64,000 bases of DNA from Tetracentron sinense. Lineage: Eukaryota; Streptophyta; Magnoliopsida; Trochodendrales; Trochodendraceae. How positions within the stretch are numbered: the stretch's first letter is position 1; every line of letters begins with the position of its first letter. A program made the translations under genes and the position numbers. Location of the stretch: positions 35,162,441 through 35,226,440 of the forward strand of contig CM026568.1 in the NCBI GenBank assembly GCA_015143295.1, in the 5' to 3' direction. Shown piece after piece: positions 9,823 through 19,607 of this stretch. Below the pieces are notes generated by a model, which ran no database searches, was not told the origin of the DNA, and saw nothing but the letters and a program-made list of their open reading frames with translations.

Positions 9823-10701
9823 CCTTGGCCATTTGCGCGATGGGGACTTGATATTGTAGGGCCTTTCCCTAGGGCTCCAGGGAATCTGATCTTCCTTCTA
9901 GTGGCAACTGACTACTTCTCACGGTGGATTGAAGCTGTTCCCTTTGCACGTATCAGAGAACAAGAGGTGAAGAAGTTCTTGTGGGAGCATATCATCTGCA
10001 GATTTGGCATACCGCAGTCTATCATTACTGACAACGGGAAGCAATTGTCAGGATGTCTGATTGCCGACTTTTGTAGCGAGCTGAAGATCAAGCATGTCTT
10101 CTCTTTCCCATATTATCCCTAGGGGAATGGATTGGCCGAAGCAGCCAACAAGAATATTCTCAATGCCTTGAAGAGAAGACTGGAAGATTCGAAGGGGAAG
10201 TGGACCACCGAGCTGCACAACGTTTTGTGGGGGTACAGAACGACTCCAAGGAGCCCTACCAATGAAACTCCTTTCTCTCTAGCGTATGGCATGGAGGCTG
10301 TCATTCATACAGAGATCAGTTTGCCTACAGTGCGTTCTTGGCACAACAGGAAGAAGGATGGAGAGAAAGATCAGAACACAGAGCTCATGGCTATCCATCT
10401 TGATCTGCTAGAAGAGAAGCGAGAAGATGCCAGCATTCAGATGAGGAGGTATCAGCAGTGATTGAGGAAAGCCTACAACAAGAAAGTACAGCGGAGAGTG
10501 CTGTAGGTCGGTGATCTCGTCCTCCGAAGAGTGTTCCAGAACACAAGAGAGCTTAACAGTGGCAAGTTGGGACCAAACTGGGAAGGGCCTTATATCGTAG
10601 AACGATTGGGAAGTCCTGGAGTCTGCTACTTGAAAGACTTGCAAGGTAACCTCATCTCGAAATCTTGGAACATCATGAATCTGAGGCAATTCTTTCAATA
10701 G
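9823..10701 (+). pseudogene. Integrase core and C-terminal part of pol, with nonsense codons
   Basis: The frame is unchanged from upstream and matches integrase throughout: LDIVGPFP (first catalytic Asp), VATDYFSRW, IITDNGKQ (second Asp), NGLAEAANKNIL (Glu), WGYRTTPRSPT and ETPFSLAYG, then the C-terminal VGDLVLRRV and LGPNWEGPYIV. Stops occur at 9,820 (TAG), 10,120 (TAG), 10,459 (TGA) and 10,504 (TAG); the natural end is TAG at 10,699. There are no frameshifts. From conserved family residues, those at 10,120 and 10,504 are best read as CAG-to-TAG and that at 10,459 as CGA-to-TGA. This copy is unlikely to make an active integrase. Confidence 0.85.
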
Positions 10702-11784
10702 AATCTGTGATATGCTATTTACATGCATCGTTGTGCTTACAAGTTTTTCAGTGATCTTACATAATCACAGTGCTCATATTTCAACATGTGATTTGCAATA
10801 TTATGTACCTGCTCGTTGTGTGCCTGCTCGTTGTCTACACCATTCTCTGTCTAGTTTATCAGTGTAATATTGTGAATGTTTTGCAAGTAATTCAAATAAA
10901 GTTTTGACTGAATAACGTACTCATGACGAACACGAGTGGCTTATATAAGGATGTCATCTGAGCAAATCGAGTGGCTTAACCAAATGACATCCTCTGAGCA
11001 TGTGCTTCGGAACTGAGTTACATTGCGTTCGTCCTGTGAATTTTATTTGTCAGATTGCATTCACAGTGAACTACGCGAATGATGTGTCTGGATCAGTGCT
11101 TGCTCGCAGTGCTTGTTCATAAGTGATTTTTCGTAGTGCTTTGCTCGTGGTGCTTGATCGTGGTGCTTGCTCGTAGTATTAGCTCGTAGTGCATTGCTCA
11201 TAGTGAACGCTCATAGTGAACGCTCGTAGTGCTTTGCTCGTAGTGTTTGCTCGTGGTGCTTGCTCGTAGTATTAGCTCGTAGTGCATTGCTCATAGTGAA
11301 CGCTCGTAGTGCTTTGCTCGTAGTGTTTGCTCGTGGTGCTTGTTCGTAGTATTAGCTCGTAGTGCTCTATTCGTAGTGCTTGTTCATTATGCTTTGATCG
11401 TAGCGCTCTACTCATAGTGTTCTGCTCGTAGTGCTTTGATCAAAATAGTTTATTTAGTGTGCAACAATTATAATTTTCACGAGTATTCAAACATCCACAT
11501 AGCAAAGTACCGCATTAACATCGGTACAGTGAACTGTGGAAAATCATTCAACTACTCATGTTGTGTTTTTTTTATTCTGTGTGCATGCGCTGTACTATGC
11601 TACGAGGTGAAAAGAAGTACAAACATGAGAAAAATGAGTGATCTATTCATTTCAAAGGCCCATTTCTGGGCAAGCACAGTGACAGACTCCCATAAGAGGG
11701 AAAAAAAGAATTTACATCATAAAAAAAAAAAAAAAAAGAGAAGCAGGAACATAAAGAAGAGCAGGGGATCAGAGGGGCAGCAGA
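10702..11784. other. Post-pol non-coding region of the Tat element
   Basis: This AT-moderate sequence lies between the pol stop and the stop of the antisense gene. It contains the tandem-repeat tract at 11,089-11,445 and a poly-A run near 11,720-11,736, which on the antisense strand is a T-run just past the antisense stop. No convincing ORF is present. Confidence 0.6.
11089..11445. repeat. Minisatellite built on GCTCGTAGTGCTT
   Basis: A basic unit of about 13-15 bp (GCTCGTAGTGCTT, GCTCATAGTGAAC and variants) is repeated some two dozen times. It forms a higher-order period: the block TGGTGCTTGCTCGTAGTATT starts at 11,161 and 11,254, and a variant starts at 11,334. Such tandem tracts between pol and the 3' LTR are common in Tat-lineage elements and can seed satellite DNA. 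Confidence 0.85.
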
Positions 11785-14262
11785 TCAGACGAGCTCAAAG
11801 TCAGCATCTGTCGTTGTTGCAGCAGGGGCAGAAGTAGAGGCTTCAGCAGTTGGGGCTTCCACCGGAGTAACTTCATCGGCAGCAGCAGGAAGTTCTGGAG
11901 CAGCTGGCTCGGAGGATGGCTCAGCAGGGAGGGGTGCAGGACCTTTAAGAAAGTGAGGCTGCTCGACACCTTGCACCTCGGGCTCGTTGTCGAGCTCGAT
12001 CAGTTCTTTGCTCTGAAGCTCGGAGAACGTGGTGGCGTCCTCTTCATTGTCTTCTTTCAGGCGTCCTTGTTGGCGGAGCGAGTCGAGAACCTCCTTCTCG
12101 GTCTCAGCCCGATCTTCATCCAAGAGCGTGTCCAGCTGAGACTGATAATGTTGCTGCAGTCTCAGGGTCACGGACCTCTCAGTGGCCTCTTGAGTTTTCT
12201 TGGCCTCCTCGAGCTCCTCTGCCAGTGCTGTCCTGGCTACTTCGGTTTCCTCCAGCTGTCTACCCAAAGCTTGGGAGACATGCTCCAGTTCGCTGATGCG
12301 TAGAACAGCGTTCTCTACCTCCTGCTTGGCCTTCTTTTCGGCCTCCTTTGCTGATCGTGCCTCAGCCTCAGCCTTTTCCCGTACCTTGGTGGCAGTGTTT
12401 AGCCTTACCTCAGCACGAACAGTGTCAGCCTTGGCTTGAGACAGATCAAAATCTGCCTTGAGTCTCTCTTCAGCGAGAGTCTGCTCCAACGTCTCCGTCC
12501 TATCTCTCCAGTAATTAATCCCGTCTCGCAGGTGAGTGTACTTATTTTGGCTGCGATCACAGAGCTCTTGCATGAGTACGTTCATCTGCAAGGGAGTGTC
12601 TGGGCGTTAGCACAACGAAAAGTAATATTTCAACCAGTTGAGTAAGAAGATGAGGGAGGGAGAAACTTACTGTCGCCACCGACTGGCAGGCGGCGTAGGA
12701 CAGGTCGGACAGTTGAAGTTGGCCGACCTCAGCGATGTCCTGGGGCAACCTCATCGCGTAAGTTAGAGCTCGGGCGGCCTTCTCCGAGCTCTTCGCCGAT
12801 TCGTTCACGGTCGGTACCCCGAACCGAGAGAAGTCGGGTGACCAGTCCTGAATGAAGGACGGCAGCATACGAGCCGGGAGACTCGTTGTGCCAGCTTCCG
12901 TTGCGGCCAGGGCAACGACAGCGGAGCTCGTGCTGGCTGGGGCAACGGCAGCTCGAGAGGGGCCAGGCGCCGAGCTGGCCTCGAGCACTACCGTTGTCAC
13001 CTCTGCTCCTGGACTTGTTGGAGGAGGGGCAGAGGTGGAGGGGGGAGCAGCAATGACTGCGTTCTCTTTCTCCAGGCGTTTGTCCGCCTTAGCCTTCTTT
13101 CTGGCCTCGAACTCGGCCTGGGTGGGCATCTTTCTCTTCGGGTCAGCAGTCGCTGTACCCTTGGAAGAGTGGCTCCTCTTCTTCTTCGGCGGTGGTGGCG
13201 GCTGAACCGCAGGGCGAGCAGACCTTGGCTTCCTGCTTAGTGGATGTGGATTTGTGTCAGTCATACCTTCTTCTTCTTCTTCTTCTTCGGCTAGAATAAG
13301 AGCTGGTGAAGGTGCGGAAGTGGAGGCGCCTTGTTGCTGTCGCTGTTGCTGTTGTTGTGGTTGTTGTTGAGTAGTTACTGGAGTGCTGGAGGAGACCCGC
13401 GTGTCAGGCTCGAGTGGTTTCCACCTGATGTATTCCCCACCTCGAGCACGGCAAATACCGGTAAGGAGGCCTTCTTTTTCTGGGGCCAACTTCTTGAACG
13501 GGAACTTCTTTGCGTGAACTGCACACAGGAAAACAAAATGAGTACAATGAGAGTTTGCAGGACGAGAGCATACAACATACAACGAGAACAGAGTCAGGAC
13601 AATGGTGCACAACGGACAACGGATGACTATAGTGGTATACCTGCTTCCGCTCGGAAGACGTTGGGGACCGTGGAATTCTCTGCCTTCCAGCCGCCAGAGA
13701 CAACGAAAGGAGTGGCTTTCCACTTTCTTTCTTTATCGAGAATGCCTGAGACGAGCTCTGGATATCGGGGTTTCTTGTTCCACGAATAATAGGAGTACGA
13801 ACCATCGTCATTGCCTCGGCATCTGACGGCATGGCAGAAGTGGAATAGGTGCCTAGCCTCTATTGGGTAGTCGTCCTTGATGAATTTGATCATCATGAAC
13901 ATGTACTTGTGGAAGCTCGGGTGCATTTGTCCTGGTGCGAGTTGCAGGGTGGACAGAACTTCATCCAAGATAGGATGGAGGGGGAAGCGGAGGCCAGCCT
14001 CAAGCTGGGAGAGATAGACAACGGTACAAGCAGAGCGCCTATCGATGATAGCATCATCTCGCTTGAAGTGGAGATTGACATTGGAAGGGAAGTCGAAACG
14101 TTCCCTGTAACGGTTCAGATGTGCCAACTGGTGCTGGCGCAGAGCTGAGGATTTTTCAATGTAGGCACCATGAGGTGCGCTACCTGTGCAACTGGCCTCA
14201 TCATCGGTAGGGCCTCTAACTTCCTCTAACCTAGCAGGTTCTACGGGAACGATGGCAGCCAT
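11785..14262 (-). CDS. Antisense three-exon gene of the Tat element (gypsy-type Transposase_28-like N-terminus, coiled-coil C-terminus)
   Basis: The exons on the minus strand are 14,262-13,641, 13,518-12,671 and 12,585-11,785, joined by GT-AG introns of 122 and 85 bp with donors GCAG|GTATAC and GACA|GTAAGT. The sum is 2,271 nt, exactly 757 codons with stop and no internal stop. The N-terminal part (about residues 25-200) has LEAGLRFPLHPILDEVL and LQLAPGQMHPSF, the pattern I associate with the 'putative gypsy type transposon' family (Pfam Transposase_28, PF04195). The middle is low-complexity: poly-Gln, poly-Glu, a PPPPPKKKRS basic patch that could be a nuclear signal, and Ala/Pro/Ser-rich linkers. 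The last exon is a long coiled coil rich in Ala/Glu/Lys (about residues 490-680) with an acidic tail. Antisense extra ORFs after pol are known in Tat elements such as Grande; their function is not established. The frame is intact although pol is decayed. Confidence 0.8.
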
Positions 14263-14532
14263 GGTGATTGGAAGAAACAGAGAAGAGGGACAAGAGCAGT
14301 GAACAGAGCAATGGAGTGTGCACAGAGCAGAGTCACCCCAAGAACCAGAGAAGAGAGAAAGGGAGGAACAGTAAGAAATAACAAGAGAAAGGGTGAAGAG
14401 CGTACCGAACCGAAGACAACTCAGAGAGATTGTTGAGAGCTTGAGGAAGATGAACTTTTGGTTGAGAAGAGAATTCGGCAGAGTAACAGTGCTTGAAGAA
14501 ACAGGGTGAAAGAGAAGGAGGATTCGATGGGA

Positions 14533-14540
14533 TTTTATAA
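14533..14540 (-). promoter_or_regulatory. Candidate TATA box for the antisense gene
   Basis: On the minus strand TTATAAAA occurs about 270 bp before the antisense start codon at 14,262. It would place the transcript start near 14,505 with a pyrimidine/purine-rich leader of roughly 240 nt. It lies outside the 3' LTR, so the antisense gene appears to have its own promoter. Confidence 0.45.
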
Positions 14541-14877
14541 GCATCTCAGGTTTGTGAAAGTACACCACTGCCCTTCATCTGAGTCGTACACCTGTATCAG
14601 CGGAAATGAGAGCAGTGGCAAGATCGTCTTTTCACCAAAAGAGAGTAACCGTCAGAGTTATTAAAGCGTTTGAAATTCAAATCGACGATGATGACAGCCT
14701 GTCCGCATTAAATAGACGTGACGGTTCGCAAGCGTAACCAGCTGGCGTGAACGGTCGACCTTCTCAGTGAGCGTTTAAAGCACGCAACGTTCCGTCTTCC
14801 GTAGCAGTGCCAGGTATGATCTTTTTGTCCGTTTATGACGCTTCGAACTACGTTCCAAGCATCATAAATGGGCAAAT

Positions 14878-15775
14878 TGTAACGGATAAAATTCGTAAAA
14901 TCAACTCAGCGTTGGAGGACGAGCTCGTTTTTGTCGTTTTGTTCACGAAAGTGACACGTGGACACGAGTTGGGGTCACGTGCTTAAAATATAGGGGCCAC
15001 ACGTTGTCTGATGCACAACGATCCCGTTGTGCGCCTTACGACGTCTTTGTTCTCTTGCAGAACAACGTTTCCGTTGTGGCTTTGACAACGTGCTCGTTGT
15101 CTAAAGCACAACGTGAGCGTTGTGCTCTTGACAACGTCGTTGTCGTTACGCGAACAACGAGTCCGTTGTCTCACTGACAACGATGTCGTGCTGTATTTCA
15201 AGGTATCTATGCAGTAACCGAGCTTGAGTCAACAACGAGACCGACTCGTAGGAGGAAGTGATCAGGAGGCGATCCATAATTCCGACAGGCGTGCCGAACG
15301 CGCCGTTTCGTGCCGAAAGCACTGTCTTGGCATTTAATGCTGGTCACTTCTGCGTACCATCCGATCCCGTCCGATTGGACTTATAGGAGGCTCTCACGTG
15401 TAATGCAACCGGCGGCAGATATGACTAAGATATTTGGCAATGAGTGCGAAGACACGTGGTATGGACACCTATGGCCATCCATGGTCATCGATGGCCATAC
15501 CAACCTTGCCCTATAAAAACCCCGTGATTTTTAGTGCACAGGACACTTGTTCAAAAACCCAGACCCGAGAATACGTGTTCAGTGCTTCCAGTGTCTTGCG
15601 TATTTTTCAGTGACTGTTCTAGTGTTTACTGTTCATCATCTTCTACACTTACTGACTTTACCATCGGAGTACAGGTCAGGGTGCCACACCCTCCGCTCCA
15701 ACCTTCTACCAGTAAACCAGAGCGTGGGAGGAGCTGCTGCTGACGCGTGTCCTTCCGGTTATTTTTCCCCTCACA
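14878..15775 (+). repeat. 3' LTR of the Tat retrotransposon
   Basis: It is 898 bp, collinear with the 5' LTR and offset by exactly 10,919 bp with no indels by my alignment. Ten single-base differences were counted. The sequence just upstream (…AAATGGGCAAAT) is only weakly purine-rich, so the polypurine tract is poor or displaced. Confidence 0.93.
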
Positions 15776-15780
15776 ATCCC

Positions 15781-16405
15781 TTAAAGAGAAAATGGGCTCC
15801 TTTATGCGGCGATTAAGGGGGAAGGTGCTTAATGTTGTTTGACCTTTATCCCTTTAGGAATTAGGATGATTAAGGCTAGCATTCCATAAGGCAAATAGTC
15901 AAGATCAATAAGTTTAGGCCACGTCTTCTTATGATCTACACCGTTGTCTCAATCTAATAGCCAGGATTCGCCGAAGTATATATATATATATATATTTTTT
16001 TTTTGGTGTTGGCCTGAGAGTTCAAATGATGTCAAATTGTCAATTGGAACTTGCGAGATGTATCAAGAGAAACGAGGATAAATAGGAGCCTTATGTGTTT
16101 TGATACCAATTTTGGTGATTTGCTGATTTTAGAAACGAATTAATTCCCAAACTCTTAAATTCTCAAAATCAAAGTTGTGGTGAGGTCCTGTTTGAAAGCA
16201 TTTTGCCTTGAAAAAACAAAAGCAGCATAATTATTTGTGTGTGTGTTTGTATAATATCAAAAAAAAAAAAAAGTTGAATAAAATAAATCAATTATTATAG
16301 ACTACTCTAATGATTCTTTTTTCCTTCAATGCTTTTATTTTAAGAGTATTTTTTTTTTTCATGATTTCAATGATTCAAATGACATATCTCAATTTTATTT
16401 ATTTA
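15781..16405. other. Intergenic, AT-rich; no gene seen
   Basis: The stretch holds a short (AT)n tract near 15,978 and poly-A/poly-T runs. No ORF, RNA gene or clear transposon termini are visible. Confidence 0.4.
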
Positions 16406-16554
16406 CTAGCAAACACCCCGTGCGATGCACGGCGATAACAAACAGACTAAGAAATTGATACAAAAAAAAATAGACTAAGAAAAATATAAAGAGAAATAAT
16501 TATTTATTAATAAAATTTGATATTATAAGAAACTAATACAAATAATTTAATTTT

Positions 16555-16556
<2 letters not shown>

Positions 16557-16592
<36 letters not shown>
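16557..16592. repeat. (AT)n microsatellite
   Basis: About 18 AT units without interruption, inside the probable Helitron. Confidence 0.9.
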
Positions 16593-16596
<4 letters not shown>

Positions 16597-16649
16597 CAAT
16601 ATTTTAAAACACGTGCAATTCATGGTTACCAAATCTTGAAATGCATCAG

Positions 16650-16800
16650 CCCCCGCCTTTTGCGTGAGTGGTTGGGGTGTGGCCTTCAGTAGAGGGAGGT
16701 CTAGGATCCAATCCCCCCCAATATGAGTTGCAAGAGCTCCAATGGCCAAGCTAACATCTCACTGTACTGACCCTACTAACGTAGGTAAATGATGCCGACA
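16650..16800. repeat. SINE-like or tRNA-like module
   Basis: GTGGTTGGGGTGTGGCCTTC followed by a GATCCAATCC-type box resembles pol III A and B boxes at the right spacing, ending in a poly-A run near 16,804-16,813. This is a weak call; it could be any tRNA-derived SINE relic. Confidence 0.25.
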
Positions 16801-18161
16801 CCCAAAAAAAAAAATTCTTGAAATGCAATAATATAAGATGATATAATATAATAATGGTAATAATAATATAGGAAAAGTCATATTTCTATATTCTTCATAA
16901 ATCACCTGTGATACTTTTTAGGTAAAACTAAAAATGAACAAAGTTTAGTTGGATGTATAACAAAATCATTCCAAAGGTAATCCAATTTTAAAAAAAAATC
17001 AAATGTTGTTTGGCTGGTAAATCTATGGACTCGTTTCAGAAAATATTTTGTCATTTTGTCATCATGCATAACATTTCTCAAAAAAAAAAAAAGTAGAAAT
17101 GTAACCATGAGTGTTCACGCTCAACACTACAACCTGAGCAAACCTAAGCTATGGCTGGTTTTAGGTTTTTAAGCCCTCAAGTTGGGCAATGAGTTGTATT
17201 TAAGGAAAAGATTATGAGATTGCAATGTAACTTTTTTCAACAAAACCCTAAAATCCTATGTCTTGGTCGCAGTCTCGAGTAGGTCTTGGACTGTCAAAAA
17301 CTTTTTCCTTTTATTTATCTGTTTTTTCTCATTCTTCTATTTATAGGATTAAGAGTTGGTCTAACATTGCACCCCTAACTCTATTTGCAACCCTTTAATT
17401 ATTACATTGTCATAGTTAAATTAAGAGATTAACTATGAACATGAGCTATGGTTGAACAATCAATAAGAGCAACCCAAACATATGCTTATGACTGAAGTAG
17501 TTTGGAAATTACAATACAAATGAAGGATATTTCTATACAATAAAACTTTTATTGTAATTCTCAAAATACACCAAGAAAGCCATATTTAATTTTTGGGTTG
17601 TTCTGGTTAGCTCTCCAACAGAGCTCCTATAGTTAATTAATCCATGAATTTTAAACACCATGAGTTTGAGATGACCGAGTTGGTATGAGGTCGTGGTTCA
17701 AATCAGTCTCAAGTCTTTCTCTTTTTGCCTTGTGTTGGCATGCCCATGGCATAGAGCTCATGCAGAGAACCAACAATAGAAGTATCAATCACAGAAGAAT
17801 TGTAAGCTCTGTGAGACTTTGAGTTTGAGAAGCAATCCTATATTTCCATTTAAAAAAAATGAGAAGCAATTAACAGTTCTAAGAATTGAATATAGCTTGA
17901 AATCATATACAGGTAAGCAATGTCTAAAATTTTTAGACTGTGCTACTATAAGGATCGTCTCAATGCCTTTATTCAAGCATTGTAACCAATCAATCTAAAT
18001 GACAACAATATGTAGTCCACATACATGAACTTAATAGAAAATAATGTCTTCTAATCCAAGTATCCAAATTCAAAAAAGAAAAAGAAATAATTAATAAGAA
18101 GTATCCTGATTGCATGTTTGTTAATCACCATAGTAACACAACCTAAATTGCTATGAACAAA

Positions 18162-18334
18162 TCATTTTGAGCCGGGGAGCTTGACTGCATGAGAGAAATC
18201 TCTGATGGCTTGCAAGATAGTATCCAGTGTTGTCGATGGCATCTCAACAACAAGTACATAATCTGAAACCCTAAGAGGAGGCCTAACAGAAATAACTGGT
18301 CCATCGATCCTTACATACTTCAGATCACCAAAAT
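18162..18334 (-). pseudogene. Captured terminal coding exon of an unidentified host gene
   Basis: On the minus strand an acceptor TTTTGACAG is followed by 2 nt and 57 codons ending in TGA: FGDLKYVRIDGPVISVRP, then LRVSDYVLVVEMPSTTLDT and a tail ending LPGSK. The composition is that of real protein, with good codon structure and a splice acceptor in place, but I do not recognise the family and no further exon is visible upstream. It lies inside the probable Helitron in the same orientation, which suggests capture of the 3' end of a host gene with part of its last intron. It could also be the last exon of a resident gene whose other exons were lost. Confidence 0.45.
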
Positions 18335-19261
18335 CTGTCAAAAGCCAAAAAATTGCTTAAAACTCATCTTAGATTAAACAAAACTACCTTAGAAAAATGA
18401 AACAAAATAAAACAAAAATGAAACTATTTTTAGTTTGTTGATACAATAGATAGAGGGAGGGAGAGGGGTACTCACTTCTAGAGAGGGCCCTCAGAGATTA
18501 GATCAAAGGAGACATGTACAACATCAACCGGTACCTAAAACGTTTTTAATTAGGAGTCTCTGATATGGCATGGCGCATCAGTTACTCACAATTTTAAAGA
18601 TAGAGAGGAGGCCAAACGGTGTTCAATTCGTTTGAAGATTAAAGGGTAAAGAGATAAAGAAGAGAGAGAGGTGATGTTTCCTTTCATTTTCTTATTAAGC
18701 ACACACCCCTCTCGTAACTGTCACCCACAATAGAGAGATAAATAAGTGAGAGGTGGCGTTTCATATTAAGCGCACATGCACCCACTCAGCTCCAGCTCCA
18801 CCCCTCCCTTGCGTAACTGTCAAAGGATTTAATACAGAGATAGAAAAGGGGAAGAATAACTTATGATGGGGTTTCTCACATTAAAGAGAATGTTTTAAGA
18901 GAGAGTGTGGGTCCCACCAATTGAATTTAAATTGATGATGTGGCCTCACAAATAAAAAGAAGTCCTATGTGGCATCAAGAGAATCGATTAGGTGGCATCC
19001 ATAGGAACAAACTAACTGTGTTTTATAGTATAGATAGATAGATAGAAGATAGATAGATTTTGAGAATGAATCACTTCCCTAGTGAAGACAAACGGGCCTG
19101 AGATGTTATTAGACAAGATGCAGCCACGTTTGCCGCCGCTTGGGTAGCTGTCGAGAATCGTCGAATCCAATGCCGTGCCTTGCCATCTTTCTTCTCTTCA
19201 TTCACTGCCTCTTTATATACCCAAAACTAGCCACCCTCAATCTCAGTGGGCTTCAGTTCTT

Positions 19262-19388
19262 TCTCTCTCTCTCTCTCTCTCTTTGTTTTGATACTTTCTT
19301 CTTCTCTATCTTCTATACTATAAATCTCTTCTACTTCTCTGCTCGCTTTTGCTTGTGACTTGTGAGATCGAGAGAGAGAGAGAGAGAG
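19262..19388 (+). promoter_or_regulatory. CT and GA tracts in the DUF3339 leader
   Basis: A (TC)n tract (about 19,262-19,282) and a (GA)n tract (about 19,369-19,388) lie in the 5' leader, the second ending nine bases before the start codon. They are complementary and could pair across about 85 nt. Pyrimidine tracts and GAGA elements are common in plant core promoters and leaders. Confidence 0.4.
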
Positions 19389-19397
19389 AAAAGAAAG

Positions 19398-19607
19398 ATG
19401 GCAGATTGGGGACCAGTGGTGATAGCAGTGGTGCTGTTCGTGGTGTTGACGCCCGGTTTGCTGTTTCAGCTGCCTGGGAACAAGAGAGTGGTCGAATTCG
19501 CCAATATGCAGACCAGCGGGTTGTCCATTCTCCTTCATACCGTCATCTTCTTTGGCCTCATCACTATCTTCCTCATCGCTATCGGTGTTCACATCTCCTC
19601 CGGATAA
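19398..19607 (+). CDS. DUF3339 family small membrane protein
   Basis: The 69-aa protein MADWGPVVIAVVLFVVLTPG...HISSG is complete and intronless. There are two hydrophobic segments (about residues 5-25 and 45-65) separated by the family signature GLLFQLPGNKRVVEF and the NMQTSGLSILLHT segment. The length matches the family (about 68-70 aa). I chose the ATG at 19,398 rather than the in-frame ATG at 19,362, because the upstream 12 residues are only translation of the GA repeat. Its function is unknown; the topology suggests an endomembrane protein. It is the intact relative of the broken gene at 617-756, in the opposite orientation, and differs enough (MADWGP versus MKDWAN) to be an old paralogue. 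Confidence 0.88.
   Translation: MADWGPVVIAVVLFVVLTPGLLFQLPGNKRVVEFANMQTSGLSILLHTVIFFGLITIFLIAIGVHISSG

Larger units (their letters stand above)
3959..15775 (+). mobile_element. Complete Tat-lineage Ty3/gypsy LTR retrotransposon
   Basis: The element is 11,817 bp, bounded by two LTRs of 898 bp that begin TGTAACGG and end CTCACA. It is flanked by the 5-bp target duplication ATCCC (3,954-3,958 and 15,776-15,780). Contents in order: primer binding site, gag-protease, RT, gypsy RNase H, a second archaeal-type RNase H, integrase, a tandem-repeat region, an antisense spliced gene, 3' LTR. The dual RNase H, large size, antisense gene between pol and the 3' LTR and absence of a chromodomain place it in the Tat group rather than the chromoviruses. 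By eye the LTRs differ at 10 positions (about 1.1%; 7 transitions), so insertion was recent on an evolutionary scale, yet integrase carries several nonsense changes. Confidence 0.92.
16406..19034 (-). mobile_element. Probable non-autonomous Helitron with captured gene fragment
   Basis: Read on the minus strand, the 5' end is A|TCTATACTATAAAA at 19,034, close to the plant Helitron 5' consensus. The 3' end is a hairpin CCGTGC-ATC-GCACGG followed by GGTGTTTGCTAG, ending in CTAG at 16,409-16,406 before a host T. Helitrons start TC, end CTRR after a short hairpin and insert between A and T with no duplication, which fits. The two ends are 2.6 kb apart and could belong to different copies. No Rep/helicase is present. 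The interior has a (TA)n tract (16,557-16,592) and the coding-like exon at 18,162-18,334. Confidence 0.55.

Noticed and set aside
9901-10122. Separate small integrase gene starting with ATG-like codon
   Set aside because: It is a piece of the pol frame between two nonsense codons, not an independent gene.
4915-10701. Endogenous pararetrovirus (caulimovirid) instead of a retrotransposon
   Set aside because: Two LTRs with TG...CA ends, a 5-bp target duplication, an integrase and dual RNase H exclude it.
11089-11445. CRISPR-like array
   Set aside because: Units are contiguous and degenerate with no unique spacers; it is a plant retrotransposon minisatellite.
11436-11837. Plus-strand ORF of 133 codons after the minisatellite
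   Set aside because: Lys-rich translation of poly-A and AT-rich DNA, overlapping the end of the antisense gene.
12852-13205. Plus-strand ORFs opposite the antisense gene
   Set aside because: Shadows of GC-rich low-complexity coding sequence; the minus-strand frame has splice sites and family similarity.
16507-16749. 80-codon minus-strand ORF with YIYIYIY
   Set aside because: Reads through the (AT)n microsatellite.
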